Shown: piece after piece, positions 45,869 to 56,449 of the stretch
How the letters are laid out: every line of letters begins with the position of its first letter
How positions within the stretch are numbered: the stretch's first letter is position 1
From: Mesocentrotus franciscanus
Taxonomy: Eukaryota; Echinodermata; Echinoidea; Camarodonta; Strongylocentrotidae
Assembly (NCBI GenBank): GCA_037976565.1
Contig: CP137685.1
Coordinates: 18,257,108-18,321,107, forward strand
Length of the DNA stretch: 64,000 nucleotides
Direction of reading: 5' to 3'
Program-made: the position numbers and the translations under genes
The notes under the pieces: model-generated
The model's database searches: none
What the model was told of the DNA's origin: nothing
Seen by the model: the letters and a program-made list of their open reading frames with translations, nothing else

Positions 45869-47059
45869 CATAGACATTACACGTGAACGGAAAATGGAAT
45901 TCTCAAATCCCACTTTGCAAGTGAAATATGAGCATGATCCCGGCATCTGATCGAAAAATAAAGGGCACACTTGTGATAGCTTATTGTCTCAGCTACAACA
46001 TACTCAAAGCTCAGCGAAAACAAAACTAAAACGACGGAGATATTGCTCGCGAAAGACGGGAATGTAGAATCCAGTTTTGGAAAAAGTCATGTCCCATAGA
46101 GAATACACGCAAAATGTGAAAAATTGACATGCCTCCTTTAATCGCAAAAATACGCCATGATGCCTTTGTCAAAATGAAAAATCGTGGTGACTGCATTTGT
46201 AGAGAATTGTCTCAGCTAGAACATATCAAAATTTGGAAGAAAATCGATCAATATTTACAGAGATACAATCAATTTTCCAAAAATATGCTGACGTCATAAT
46301 ATGCAAATTGAAATTTTGAGTTCGGAGGCCATTATGATGACGTCATGAGTTAATTGAGGGTCAAATGAGACATGAAATCATATCTCCGACTCATAATCTA
46401 TCCAAATATGAAAAAAAAATTGGGGGTATCCAGCCGTTCTGAAGAGTTACAATGAGTTTTGTATAGGCATGTTTTTGCCTATGTATTGTGGATAGAGATA
46501 GCGGTCCGCGGGTGCTGTTATACTTTGACGGACGCTCATTGCGTTATTACTGGTCAGAAAAAGTGAACAAGGTATCAAAATGCTTGGAAAAATGTGCCAA
46601 ATATGATGACAGAAAAAATTTGGTGATTCTATGTTGCAAAATGCCAAAACGCGCGAAAACGCGCGCGCATATGCGCGCGCGCAAATTTTGAAAATGCTTA
46701 AAATGGCCTGAAACGTGTGCAAACAAAATTTGGGACGAATTGGAGCATTTTGAAATTTTGATGCGCGCGTACGCGCGTCGAGGTGCACGCGGATTTTGTC
46801 GACATTTTTGTTGACCTTGACCTAAAATTGATGTATACCAAATATGGTTGATTTTTGATGACTCGTTATCGAGATAAGATAATGACCTGATGTTTACAAA
46901 ATGGCGCCTGGATGACGTCACGATGACCCCATGACCTTGAGAAAGTTACTAGAACTTGATATTATAGGGCCTGATGACTGACAGAAATTGAAGGAAATTG
47001 ACCATGTCGATTTCGAGTAAACGCTACACAAAAAAGTGTACGGATGAAATAAAATAAAT

Positions 47060-47559
47060 NNNNNNNNNNNNNNNNNNNNNNNNNNNNNNNNNNNNNNNNN
47101 NNNNNNNNNNNNNNNNNNNNNNNNNNNNNNNNNNNNNNNNNNNNNNNNNNNNNNNNNNNNNNNNNNNNNNNNNNNNNNNNNNNNNNNNNNNNNNNNNNNN
47201 NNNNNNNNNNNNNNNNNNNNNNNNNNNNNNNNNNNNNNNNNNNNNNNNNNNNNNNNNNNNNNNNNNNNNNNNNNNNNNNNNNNNNNNNNNNNNNNNNNNN
47301 NNNNNNNNNNNNNNNNNNNNNNNNNNNNNNNNNNNNNNNNNNNNNNNNNNNNNNNNNNNNNNNNNNNNNNNNNNNNNNNNNNNNNNNNNNNNNNNNNNNN
47401 NNNNNNNNNNNNNNNNNNNNNNNNNNNNNNNNNNNNNNNNNNNNNNNNNNNNNNNNNNNNNNNNNNNNNNNNNNNNNNNNNNNNNNNNNNNNNNNNNNNN
47501 NNNNNNNNNNNNNNNNNNNNNNNNNNNNNNNNNNNNNNNNNNNNNNNNNNNNNNNNNNN
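47060..47559. other. Assembly gap (500 N)
   Basis: Exactly 500 N; the 2.2-kb array ends in it and does not resume on the other side. Confidence 0.99.
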
Positions 47560-48480
47560 CAAGTATTTTTTTTTCTACATTATTCGCCCTAATGGTGTAA
47601 AGTTGATATAAAAGGGAAATTGAAAATATTGTTACTAGACTACCCTCCGTCTATCCTCCTACTATCCCTACTTGAATCTTCTTCTTTTCCTCCTTCTCTT
47701 CTACTTTTTCCTTCTTTTCCTCTTCATCTTCTTCTCAATCTTACCATCTTCTTTTCTTTTCTTTCTTTACTCTACACCATTATCATGTTCTACTCACTTT
47801 TCTTTATCTCCTTTTTATATATTATGAGTTAGGGACATCAAATAAGAAATTAGAATTTTATAGTTAAATATTATTTTACACAATTTACTCATTCACGTTC
47901 AGTTCATTAATTTTGATGTCATTTGCTATGAATGTTTTTATATATTGTATTTTACATTTGTAAAACATTGCCCAATTGGCCGTTTAGGCGCGATAGTGTT
48001 ATTCTTTACTCAATAAAACCATTATCAATTCAATTCAATGCTATAGAGCGCCGTTCGCAGAAATTGCTGAATAAGTATGACTCAAAGAAAAAGAGTGGTG
48101 AAAGTTAACCTCAACCTCGTGCATATTCGGCAATTTAGGCGAACAGCGCTCGTCGTGAATATTCATATTTGCTGCGCCCTACCGAGCATGTGTACTTTCT
48201 CTTCGCCATTTTAATCAACGATATACAGCATGGGATGAATTGGGTTAGGACGAGGAATGCCCTTTTCCTATCGAAGACGTCTTCAAATTATAATTTCAAG
48301 TGGTTGTCCAGATGCCCAGGAGTCGAAAAACATTGTACATTTTAAGTCAAAATTGTAATTACTACTTCTTTACATTTCGAAAAAAATGTGCCCCAACTCA
48401 CTGTTTGAATCATTTTCCTATGCAGGCTCTGGAGCTCTGAGGCCTTTGGCTGCGGAGCTCCCTGGAGTTAGGGAAGAAAT
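47560..48480. other. Unassigned DNA with pyrimidine-rich stretch and LINE-like tail
   Basis: TC-rich stretch 47640-47800. TCAATAAAACCATTATCAATTCAATTC near 48009-48035 looks like a LINE/SINE 3' end with a short tandem tail, plus strand. No gene seen. Confidence 0.4.
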
Positions 48481-48993
48481 AGACTGAAAATTTCTTTCTC
48501 TTTCGTTCGTTAGCCTTTTTTGAGTAGAATTCGGCTCCTCGGGCATTGTGGCGTGCGCCTGTAATCCAGCTAACAATGGAAGTTACAAACTGATTCAGCT
48601 GACGCAGGTTGAAACTGAGTCACGTCTTCGGATGGTGACGTTAAAGTCGGTCCCCAGGCGTTAACAATCATATCTCATTGATACAGGTCTGTAAACCCAA
48701 TACACACACACACTCCTCTCTTTAGAGACAGAAGCCGGCCATAGGGTCTCCTGAGTCCTGACAGAAGTTGGTGGGACGAAGTCACGAAAGTCCCACCAAA
48801 GTGCCACCCAACTTTGGACTAAAATGTCATTTCAGCGGATTCATATCCGATGCATTTATAGTTGAAAATTAGGCCTAGGCTTATATACATCAGTTCCTCT
48901 GAGAGACCCTATGGCTGGCTTCTGTCTCTAAAGAAGAGCCGACTCTACCCAAATAAGAGGCTAACGAGCGAAAGAGACAGAAATTTTCGGTCT
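48481..48993. mobile_element. Foldback MITE carrying a nested SINE
   Basis: The right arm (48895-48993) is the reverse complement of a left arm that is split in two: 48481-48540 (CTTTCGTTCGTTAGCC, GTAGAATTCGGCTCC) and 48719-48752 (TAGAGACAGAAGCCGGCCAT). The split is caused by the insertion at 48541-48712. Joined, the left arm matches the uninterrupted right arm. Confidence 0.75.
48541..48712 (+). mobile_element. SINE with 7SL RNA-like head
   Basis: Begins GGGCATTGTGGCGTGCGCCT followed by GTAATCCAGCTAAC. From memory this matches the 5' (Alu) domain of metazoan 7SL RNA, including the GTGGCG-YGYGCCTGTAATCC core. It continues through CAGCTGACGCAGGTTGAAAC and a GGATGGTGACGTTAAAGTCG segment not expected in 7SL, and ends GTCTGTAAACCCAATACACA. 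It is flanked by a 6-bp duplication CTCCTC (48535-48540 and 48713-48718), as expected for retroposition. It could be a 7SL-headed SINE or a chimeric 7SL pseudogene. Confidence 0.65.
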
Positions 48994-49121
48994 AGGGGAG
49001 AAGGATCTGTGAACTACTCAACTAGTAAAACTAAAGTAGTAATCCCATTCTCTCTTACTTAGGCCTAGGCTAGTATTACTCTAATTAGATTCATGTTTGA
49101 TTTTCACCTCAATGTAAAGCC

Positions 49122-49665
49122 TTAAGGTACTATATCCCATTTGCAGGGCAAAAAAATTAAAGGTTAAATTCAACGGCATTTGAAAGACAATACTAATTTA
49201 GAACTTCCCTAAAAAGGGGCTTGAAAATGTCTTTAAGTGGGAAAATAGCAACTATTAGTTGTCGAATCGACTTAGGAGCTATATTAGAGCCAGTAAGTAA
49301 TAGTCTGATTTTTCAGACCATTGTACGAATGGAATGGTCGTACCTTTTATGCTCACAAAGATTCATTCAGTTTAATTTTGGCCATTATAAGAAGTGGGTT
49401 ATTGATGTAGACAAATGCTCATGTACCCTTTACAGCTCATTTTATGTGTTATTACCAAAGATGAGAAAAAAAAGCCAGTCAGTCACTCAATAGTGTCTGA
49501 CAGTGAAATCTAGCAAGTAAACGGGTTTCCTTGCATAATTTGAATATTAGGACACTGCTAACGTTTAAATTTCACAGATAGGACATACTGTACATGACAT
49601 ATTCATAATTCCTGCAAAGTTCTACATAATTTGATGTTGGCTGCAAAAGGGACATAGTATCTTTA
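49122..49665. mobile_element. MITE with ~25-bp terminal inverted repeats
   Basis: Left end TTAAGGTACTATATCCCATT then TGCAG; right end CTGCAAAAGGGACATAGTATC plus TTTAA (49641-49665) is its complement with four or so differences. About 540 bp, AT-rich interior, no coding frame supported. Confidence 0.6.
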
Positions 49666-50440
49666 AAGGGATTGGGTAACTTTGTCTCAGATTCTGAAAC
49701 AAAATCCTGGATTTAGCTCATGCTGCAATGATAATTATGAACCTTTAGGTCAGTAAGGAACCCCATGACTTTTACAAGCCGATCGCCTGTCTGATTATCA
49801 AGAAATTTATGATTGGAAATCAAAATCAAATTTTGCGTTTTCCTAACGGTTTTCATAACACTACAGTCTATTGGGAAAATGAGTATGGTAAAACCGATGA
49901 CTCAAAGATTGTTACTTTTTGAGGCGCTTCATGATCATTTTTTTGGAGCGCAATTTTTTCAGGGCTTCATTATTACACCATATCACAGACACTGATAACA
50001 CATAGGGCCATGCATCTCAGATTTAACATTGTTAAAGATAAAGACCAGTTCTGGTCATGCGATTGCATTGGGAAAGAAACGTTGTGGAATCGATCAGAAA
50101 ACGTTGATCATCTAGCATAAGTCTTGGTGTGTACTGCAAGGTTCTGGAATCATCAAAATGATAAGAAATTTGGCCAAGTCTTGGTAAAGTTACAAGCACT
50201 GTACACAGAAAGATGTATATGGGACTACAGTGACACACGCCGACACGTGCGCGATATATTTGGTCCCAATAGATATAATAATTTACCAAATATATCAATT
50301 AGTAGGAGTTTCCCGCAAAATTTGTATCATCACGTTATTAGTCATATTCTTTCACATGATCGGTAATGAGAGCTTCCATTTCATTTTTTTGAGAGGGCGT
50401 TTCCAAAACTGGTCTATACCTTTAAACGATGCCTTTAACT
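49666..50440. other. Unassigned DNA
   Basis: Several small frames (for example 50124-50366 plus) but no motif, splice pair or family resemblance. Confidence 0.35.
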
Positions 50441-50443
50441 AGA

Positions 50444-51260
50444 GTGTCTGATCGTGCACTCGGTTTTGTGTGCTAAAATCCTTCCCATAGAGATTGCACA
50501 CACTATGCAGTCTATGTGCATTGCGCTCATGCAAAATTGGTCAATGTTTTTATTATTACCAAATTGAGATTCAAACCTTTATCGCTCGTGATCCTAAGGT
50601 GATACTCAATAAATGATCTCATATGAAAGAGCAGGTTTTTCTCCATAATTCCCAAAGGGGCTCATTTCGAATTATAAAAATATCTTGATCAAAACAGCGA
50701 TTTAAACATTGTTCCCATCGTAGCTGCGATATTTGCCACTCTCCTGAAGTGAGCCCCGAGGCTTATGCAGGGCTAGATAATATCCATGTGCTTATTTTTC
50801 GCTGGCTCCAAGGGATCAAAAGCGATAACAGTTTGAAAATACCCTTCCCCTTATTTTTGGATCAGCTAAATAGGGAGGCGTGAGCTCGCTCTGCCCGAAC
50901 CCATGGTGACGTAAAATCTGCACATGCATATGCATTCAGACGCGACAGTCACCACGTGTGGAACGTGCACACGGAAGACACCGGAGGAGGCTTGCGATCG
51001 CTCAAGTTACGCATGCAGCTAAGCAACACATACGCTTGCATATTGCACAATGCAGCTGTTTAGCTATAATTACTGTAGCAAAACAAAATAACTCTGCGTG
51101 TACGTCTTTTTCGTTGATTCTGACAAAAAAATGATGAATATTTCTGTGATTTTTTTTTTTTGGGGGACTGTATCCTTGGATAGAAACATCGGTGAGTCTT
51201 CAAATTAGAAATGTATTATTCTGAGTGAATAATTTTTTCAATTATCCAACCATAATGGTA
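50444..51260 (+). repeat. ~0.8-kb tandem duplication, copy 1
   Basis: Starts AGTGTCTGATCGTGCACTCG and contains CTTCCCATAGAGATTGCACA, TTCAAACCTTTAT, AAAATATCTTGATCAAAACAG, GCATGCAGCTAAGCAACA and AGAAACATCGGTGAGTCTT. The same series, same order, is in copy 2. Non-coding. Confidence 0.8.
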
Positions 51261-52700
51261 GGGTGTCTGATCCGCACCCGATGTTAAGTGCTAAACTTCT
51301 TCCCATAGAGATTGCACGCATCCCTATGCAGTCTCGTTAACCCTGTAACCGATCATCGGATCGGGGCGATCATCGGCCGATCATGGGAGATCGGAAAATT
51401 AAATTTCGAAAATTTTCAAGTTAAGGGCTATCAAATGCTTTAAAAAAAATGCATAGCTGGGATTATTTTGTCATTTGGAGTTGTTGTGGACCATGTTTGT
51501 TGATATTTAGTGCCTTTTCATGACTTTGAAATTAATAATATTGGTCTAAGAAAAGAGGCAAAACATGCGAGCCGCCATCTTGGATTATAATGTAGGCACG
51601 CATTTTTTGTCCATTGTCATTAAAATCCAAGATGGCTCGCATGTTTTGCCTCTATTTTATCAATTTCAAAGTCATGAAAAGGCACTTAGTATCAACAAAC
51701 ATGGTCTACAACAACTCTAAATGACAAAATAATCCCAGCTATGCATTTTTTAAAGCATTTGATAGCCCAAAACTTTTAAAATAAAATAAAAAAATAAAAA
51801 ATAAATAAATAAAATCTGCCATTTTTTTGCCAATATTTTTCGCGATACCGATCAAAGGTGCGAGGGTGTCGCTCGATCTTCGATCGATCAAAGCCCCAAC
51901 TTACAGGGTTAGTCTACGTGCATTGCACGATCATGCAAAATTGGTCAAAGTTTTTTTTCAAGCGAGATTCAAACCTTTATTCTTTGTGATCCTGAAGGTG
52001 ATACTCAATAAATGAGGTGTCATATGAAAGAGCAGATTAATCCCCATATTTCCAAAGGGCGTTATCTCGAAATTCTAAAAATATCTTGGTCAAAACAGCT
52101 ATTTAAACATTGTTTCCTGGCTAGCTCGAAATTTGCCACTTTTGAGATATGCGCCCCTGGCGATAAGTAGTCCCAGTCGTAGGAATATATCCATACGCTT
52201 ATTTTTCGCTAGCCCCAGGGATCACAAACAATTACAGTTTGAAAATACCCTTCCTCCCATTTTCAGATCAGCTAAGTAGGGCGTGGGCTCCAGCGCAGGC
52301 GAGCGCATGGTGATAGCGTAAAATCTGCACATGAATATGCATCGGACGCGTGTGTGTATTGGCAAAGAGACCTGGAAGTGGATGCCCATTGAAGACAATG
52401 GATTGCCGTTCGCTCGAGTTGCGCATGCAGCTAAGCAACAGCGTCGCGCTTCATATTGCGCAATCCAGCTGTTTTGCTAAATTTAGCAAAACAACATAAC
52501 TCTGCGTGTAAGTCTTTTTGTCGATGCTGACAAAAATAGCATGAATATTTCTTTTATTTGAGGGCTTATCTTTTGATAGAAACATCGGTGAGTCTTGAAA
52601 TTTGAAATGTATTATTCTGAATGAATGATTTTTTCAATTATTCAACCACAATGGTGAAAAGATCCAAAGGAAAATTGAAAAATCAACTTCAGACACCCTG
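51261..52700 (+). repeat. ~0.8-kb tandem duplication, copy 2 (interrupted)
   Basis: Starts AGGGTGTCTGATCCGCACCC and follows copy 1 throughout apart from a 576-bp insertion at 51335-51910. It ends TTCAGACACCCT, the complement of its start, so the unit is probably an element with AGGGTGTCTGA termini. Confidence 0.8.
51335..51910. mobile_element. 576-bp palindromic (foldback) insertion
   Basis: Termini CGTTAACCCTGTAA and TTACAGGGTT. The two halves are near-complete inverted copies around about 51600 (ATGCATAGCTGGGATTATTT and its complement, AAACATGCGAGCCGCCATCT and its complement). It is flanked by AGTCT at 51330-51334 and 51911-51915. The neighbouring copy 1 shows the empty site CAGTCTATGTGCATTG, so a 5-bp duplication is directly supported. 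Confidence 0.8.
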
Positions 52701-52739
52701 ATAATGGTGAAAAACAAACCAAAGGAAACTTGAAAATTC

Positions 52740-52900
52740 GTTCAGACACCCTACTTCAGTCTTCAGGATCACAAAGAATAAAGGTTTGAATCTCGATTTG
52801 GTAATAAAAACATTGACCAATTTTGCAAGATCGTTAATACAGACTTGCATAGGGCTGCAATCTCTATGGGAAGGATTTTAGCACACAACGTGTACTAAAT
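52740..52900 (-). repeat. Inverted partial third copy of the 0.8-kb repeat
   Basis: TTCAGACACCCTACTTCAG, then complements of the AAACCTTTAT, TGACCAATTTTGCA and ATCTCTATGGGAAGG phrases found at the start of copies 1 and 2. Confidence 0.7.
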
Positions 52901-52924
52901 GATGCTATCAGCTCAGAGCGTGGC

Positions 52925-53160
52925 GTATGCATGCAGCGCTAGAGGTCAATACTGTGCATGCCATGCACGCAGGCATTACTAGTATTGAATAGTCTACTAG
53001 ATTCTATCTATGCTTTGCTGGATCTGGATCAGCTCATCCAGCGCTGAGAGTCAATACTGCATGCAGCTGCCATGTGCTAATAGCAGCAATAGTGAATAGT
53101 AATAGCTATCACATGCCATGATACTAGCCAGTGCAGATTACTAGTATTGAATTGTAACTA
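52925..53160. mobile_element. Relic of the CAAAGCATAGA foldback MITE
   Basis: Contains GCGCTAGAGGTCAATACTG, TCTATGCTTTGCTGGA and GCCATGTGCTAATAGCAGC, which occur in the left arm of the element at 6940-7782. Internally rearranged. Confidence 0.5.
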
Positions 53161-53930
53161 TTTAGCATCAATGTCTAAGCTATTTTGAGTGATCAGTAAT
53201 GCTTATGAGATCTGGATGCTAGTGATCAGTATGATCTAGCTCAGTAGCTGGAGTGATCAGCTTTAGATCTAGGCCTATCAGTATCACAGCTACAGTATAA
53301 GTGATATAAATAATCTACTACTACTACTAGTACTACTACTAGGTCTATTCTATCTAGATCTAGCCTACTAATACTATCTAGTCTTCAATTCAATCTTCAT
53401 GATTTCATCAAAATTTCAAAATTCAATTTCAAATGTGATCGGTTTGAATTTTTTTCATGAATCAAAATCAAAATTTATTAAAGTAAGATCATTTACTATA
53501 AAAATTTAGTATAGAACTTTATTACTCACATCCTTGACAAAATGATGATCTTCAAAGTAGCTCCAGCAGCTAGCAGTCCAGTGCAAAGGAAAGATGTCGT
53601 TTTCTTCAGACCGACTATTTTCCCACACATGAGTGATGTGTGGGACCACTGTCTGACTCTAGTCTGAGCTAGATCTACAGTATGTATAACTTGGTGAATT
53701 CTGGCCTGGCCTGGTTCGATCCTTTCTCATTTTGTTAAATTCTTGCTCTGGAAAACTCTCAAAATTCTTCTTTCCTGGTGTTAATCTAACCTTTTCCCCA
53801 TACTGTGGGTTTGAAAGAAGACAAATCTGGCGAAATGGCAAATAATGATTGAAAAGCGCCGTTGAGAGTTGTACAGTACTTGTAATTTTTGCAATGCCGG
53901 GATTTTGAAATTGAAATTAAATATTTCGCT
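53161..53930. other. AT-rich DNA with short TAGATC/ACT repeats
   Basis: Low-complexity CTAGATCTAG and (ACT)n near 53320-53345. A perfect 8-bp stem CCACACAT/ATGTGTGG lies at about 53616-53636. No gene seen. Confidence 0.35.
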
Positions 53931-53935
53931 CTCTA

Positions 53936-53949
53936 CCACTAGATGGCAG
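53936..53949 (+). promoter_or_regulatory. CTCF-type binding motif
   Basis: CCACTAGATGGCAG matches the core CTCF consensus CCASYAGRKGGCRS at all 14 positions. Under equal base frequencies about 0.03 such matches are expected on both strands of this window. It is not inside a recognised repeat. Function is inferred. Confidence 0.45.
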
Positions 53950-55460
53950 CAAACACAAATTGAGTTCCAGTTTTTTCTTTCTTTTTCTTCTTCCATTTTT
54001 TGGACCCTCCGACCCCCTCCGACAGGCCTTTTTATTGAAAATCAATCTCTGAATAACATATTTGAATACATGTACAAATGAATATCATATGATACTTCAG
54101 AATAAGATATAAATAACGAATATCAACCATAATAAGCGATTACTGAAACCGTAGCATATTGATAATAATAATATGATAATAATAATACTATATAGCTAGC
54201 TGTACTAATATACAGAACATAGATTTTTTTAAAACAACAACAACAATGCAACATCATGACTGAAAATGATGTGGGAAATTCAATATAATATCATTAAACG
54301 ATCAAAATCCTCTCAAAATTTATCCATTTGTTATCGAATGTGTCAGTTTTGTTACCAAGTATACTAACTTAATTGCCTCTCATTCGTGTAACTATTCCTG
54401 ATGTTGTTTTATTGTCTGGAAGGACTCGGTATAGACTTTTGTATTTGAGTTACAGCTTCCTTTCTATAGCTGTCATTCGTTGTGATATAAAACTCTTGGA
54501 GAATTAGACAAACAAATTGTTACAATTCCATCTTATTGGATTAGTTCAAGGTCATTAAAGCAATAGAGTAGTTAGCTAATTCTTTTGCTAATTAGATACT
54601 TTTTACTTCAAATATTCAAATTAAAGTAGACAAATTAAAAAAATCTTAATTCTACAATATAATTATATTTATAGGGAGAGTTGAGGTCTGAGGAGGGCCA
54701 GTAAATTGTCCGAATCCGATCTTTGAACCTATTGGTATTAACACGAAAAGACATAAATCAATATTAATCTTTGGAAATTCTTTCAAATACGACTGAATGT
54801 TCTCAAAATAAACAACATATTAACGACGTAATGGTGATTGGGCAACCATCGAAACATTATTCCCTAGCTGGCTAAAAATTGGGTTTTGAACAGTTTTAGG
54901 TCGAATTGTTTTGAAGGGGCCGTCTCTAAGAGTGTAGTTTATCATGTTTTCTTTATTGTCATATTTTGCGAACTTTCTGACCCCTCAAGAACTCAACCTT
55001 TCATTTAATGCTGTCAAGAAGTCAAAGAAATACAGTGACACACGATCGTAATATCGAGTGCTAGCTCAAATGCCTATTATGAAGATGATTATATTAAAGA
55101 TGCAGATCGGAAATAAACATGCAATAAATGACTGACCACCCTCCCCGCAAAAAAACCCATCAAGACTATGTAGAAGTATTAAAGAAACTGAAAGAAATTA
55201 CACAATATGAAAATTGTTAAAGAAAAGAGAACAAAAATATAAATATTAAAAATGCCAGAAATATAGCCATGAATTGAATATCTCAAAAACGACAATTGTT
55301 TTGCAGGATAGAGGTTGAGTAGGAGGCCGGGCGCGGACCACAGGGGGGGCGATGGGCCCAGCCCCCACCCCTGGCCCAAAAAACAGGTAAAAAGAGATGG
55401 TAACATTAATTTTACCTTTTTAAAACAAAAAATGAAAATTGGCCGCTCCCTGGCATTCTT
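53950..55460. other. AT-rich unassigned DNA
   Basis: No exon, RNA gene or repeat convincingly seen. Confidence 0.35.
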
Positions 55461-55467
55461 CGGACAT

Positions 55468-56284
55468 TCTTCACCCCCACCAATTCCGCAGGATTTTTCT
55501 CAGCCCCAGCTTTGTTTTTATTGACTTATACGAATGAAACGACTAAAACATGCAACATTTCTTAGTGAAATAAACTAACCTGGATATATAGCCTCCTACA
55601 GGGGCCAGGGGCGGATCCAGCCGGCGGCAAGGGAGGGCGAAAAAGGGGCCACCGTGCGAAAATTTGAAAACCGTGCCGGCCGATTTTCCGCTCACAGGGG
55701 TTTGAAAAATGAAAAATCGTGCTGGTCGATTTTTCGCTCAGTGGGGGGTGAGCACAATTTTTTTGGCCTCCGAAAATTTTTTTAACACCACCCCTTAAGC
55801 GCAAGGGAGGGCCATCTTCTTTTTTTTACAAAAAGGGTGTTTTTACTTGTTTTTTTTTCTTGGGGAGGGGCCAAATCTTGAGAAAATATTTAGCAGCGAA
55901 TTAGCCAGCCGCCTGCAAAGGGAGGGGGGGGGGTCCTTATCTTGAAAAAATATATAGCGGCAAATTAGCCAGCCGGCTAATAAGCAGGGGAGATGTTGAG
56001 AAGAAAAAAGTAGTGCCCTCTCCTCCCCTCCCCCGTTGAGCCCAAAAGATTTTAAAAGTGCTCCTTCCCTCCCTACCCTGATTCGCCGCTAAATATTTTC
56101 TCAAGATTTGCCCCCTTTACTGGATCCGCCCCTGTAGAAGTCTATATATCCGGGTTACGAAAAATCGATTATTTCACTGAGAAATGTTGCATGTTAATTT
56201 TAGTCGTTTCATACGTAAAAGTTAATAAAAACAAAGCTTGGGGGCAGGGAAAAATACTGCCGATTCGGGAGGGGGGTGAAGATA
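55468..56284. mobile_element. Long inverted-repeat element with hAT-like inner ends
   Basis: The outer left arm (55468-55600: CAGCCCCAGCTTTGTTTTTA, GAATGAAACGACTAAAA, CATGCAACATTTC) is complementary to the right arm (56120-56284). Inside, AGGGGCGGATCCAG near 55605 and CTGGATCCGCCCCTGTAG near 56120 form another inverted pair, similar to CAGGGGCGG ends of hAT-type MITEs. The interior has a diverged direct repeat (ATCTTGAGAAAATATTTAGC near 55875 and 55940). Confidence 0.65.
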
Positions 56285-56449
56285 TCAAAGTGTACACTAC
56301 GTCAATGGACAAAAAAATTGTTTATTTGTTTTCACCTTCGTACGTATGTTTGGTGGGAACCGCTATTAATGTTATGTTTTTATTATTGACTTTATTACTT
56401 TAATTATCATTTGTTTAAATGGTTAAATGATAGTAGGCCTATGTTTAAA

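Larger units (their letters stand above)
44631..47059. mobile_element. 2.2-kb tandem element, unit 7 (variant, runs into gap)
   Basis: The left part differs: an AACTGATGA-rich repeat (44690-44880), then the second-type module TGTAAAAATACATGAGC, second-type GA block (45130-45370), tRNA-like sequence and CRE block. After about 46760 the right end diverges from other units before the gap at 47060. Confidence 0.8.

Noticed and set aside
49813..50366. Small frames between 49.8 and 50.4 kb as genes
   Set aside because: No motifs, splice signals or repeat homology; lengths are as expected by chance.
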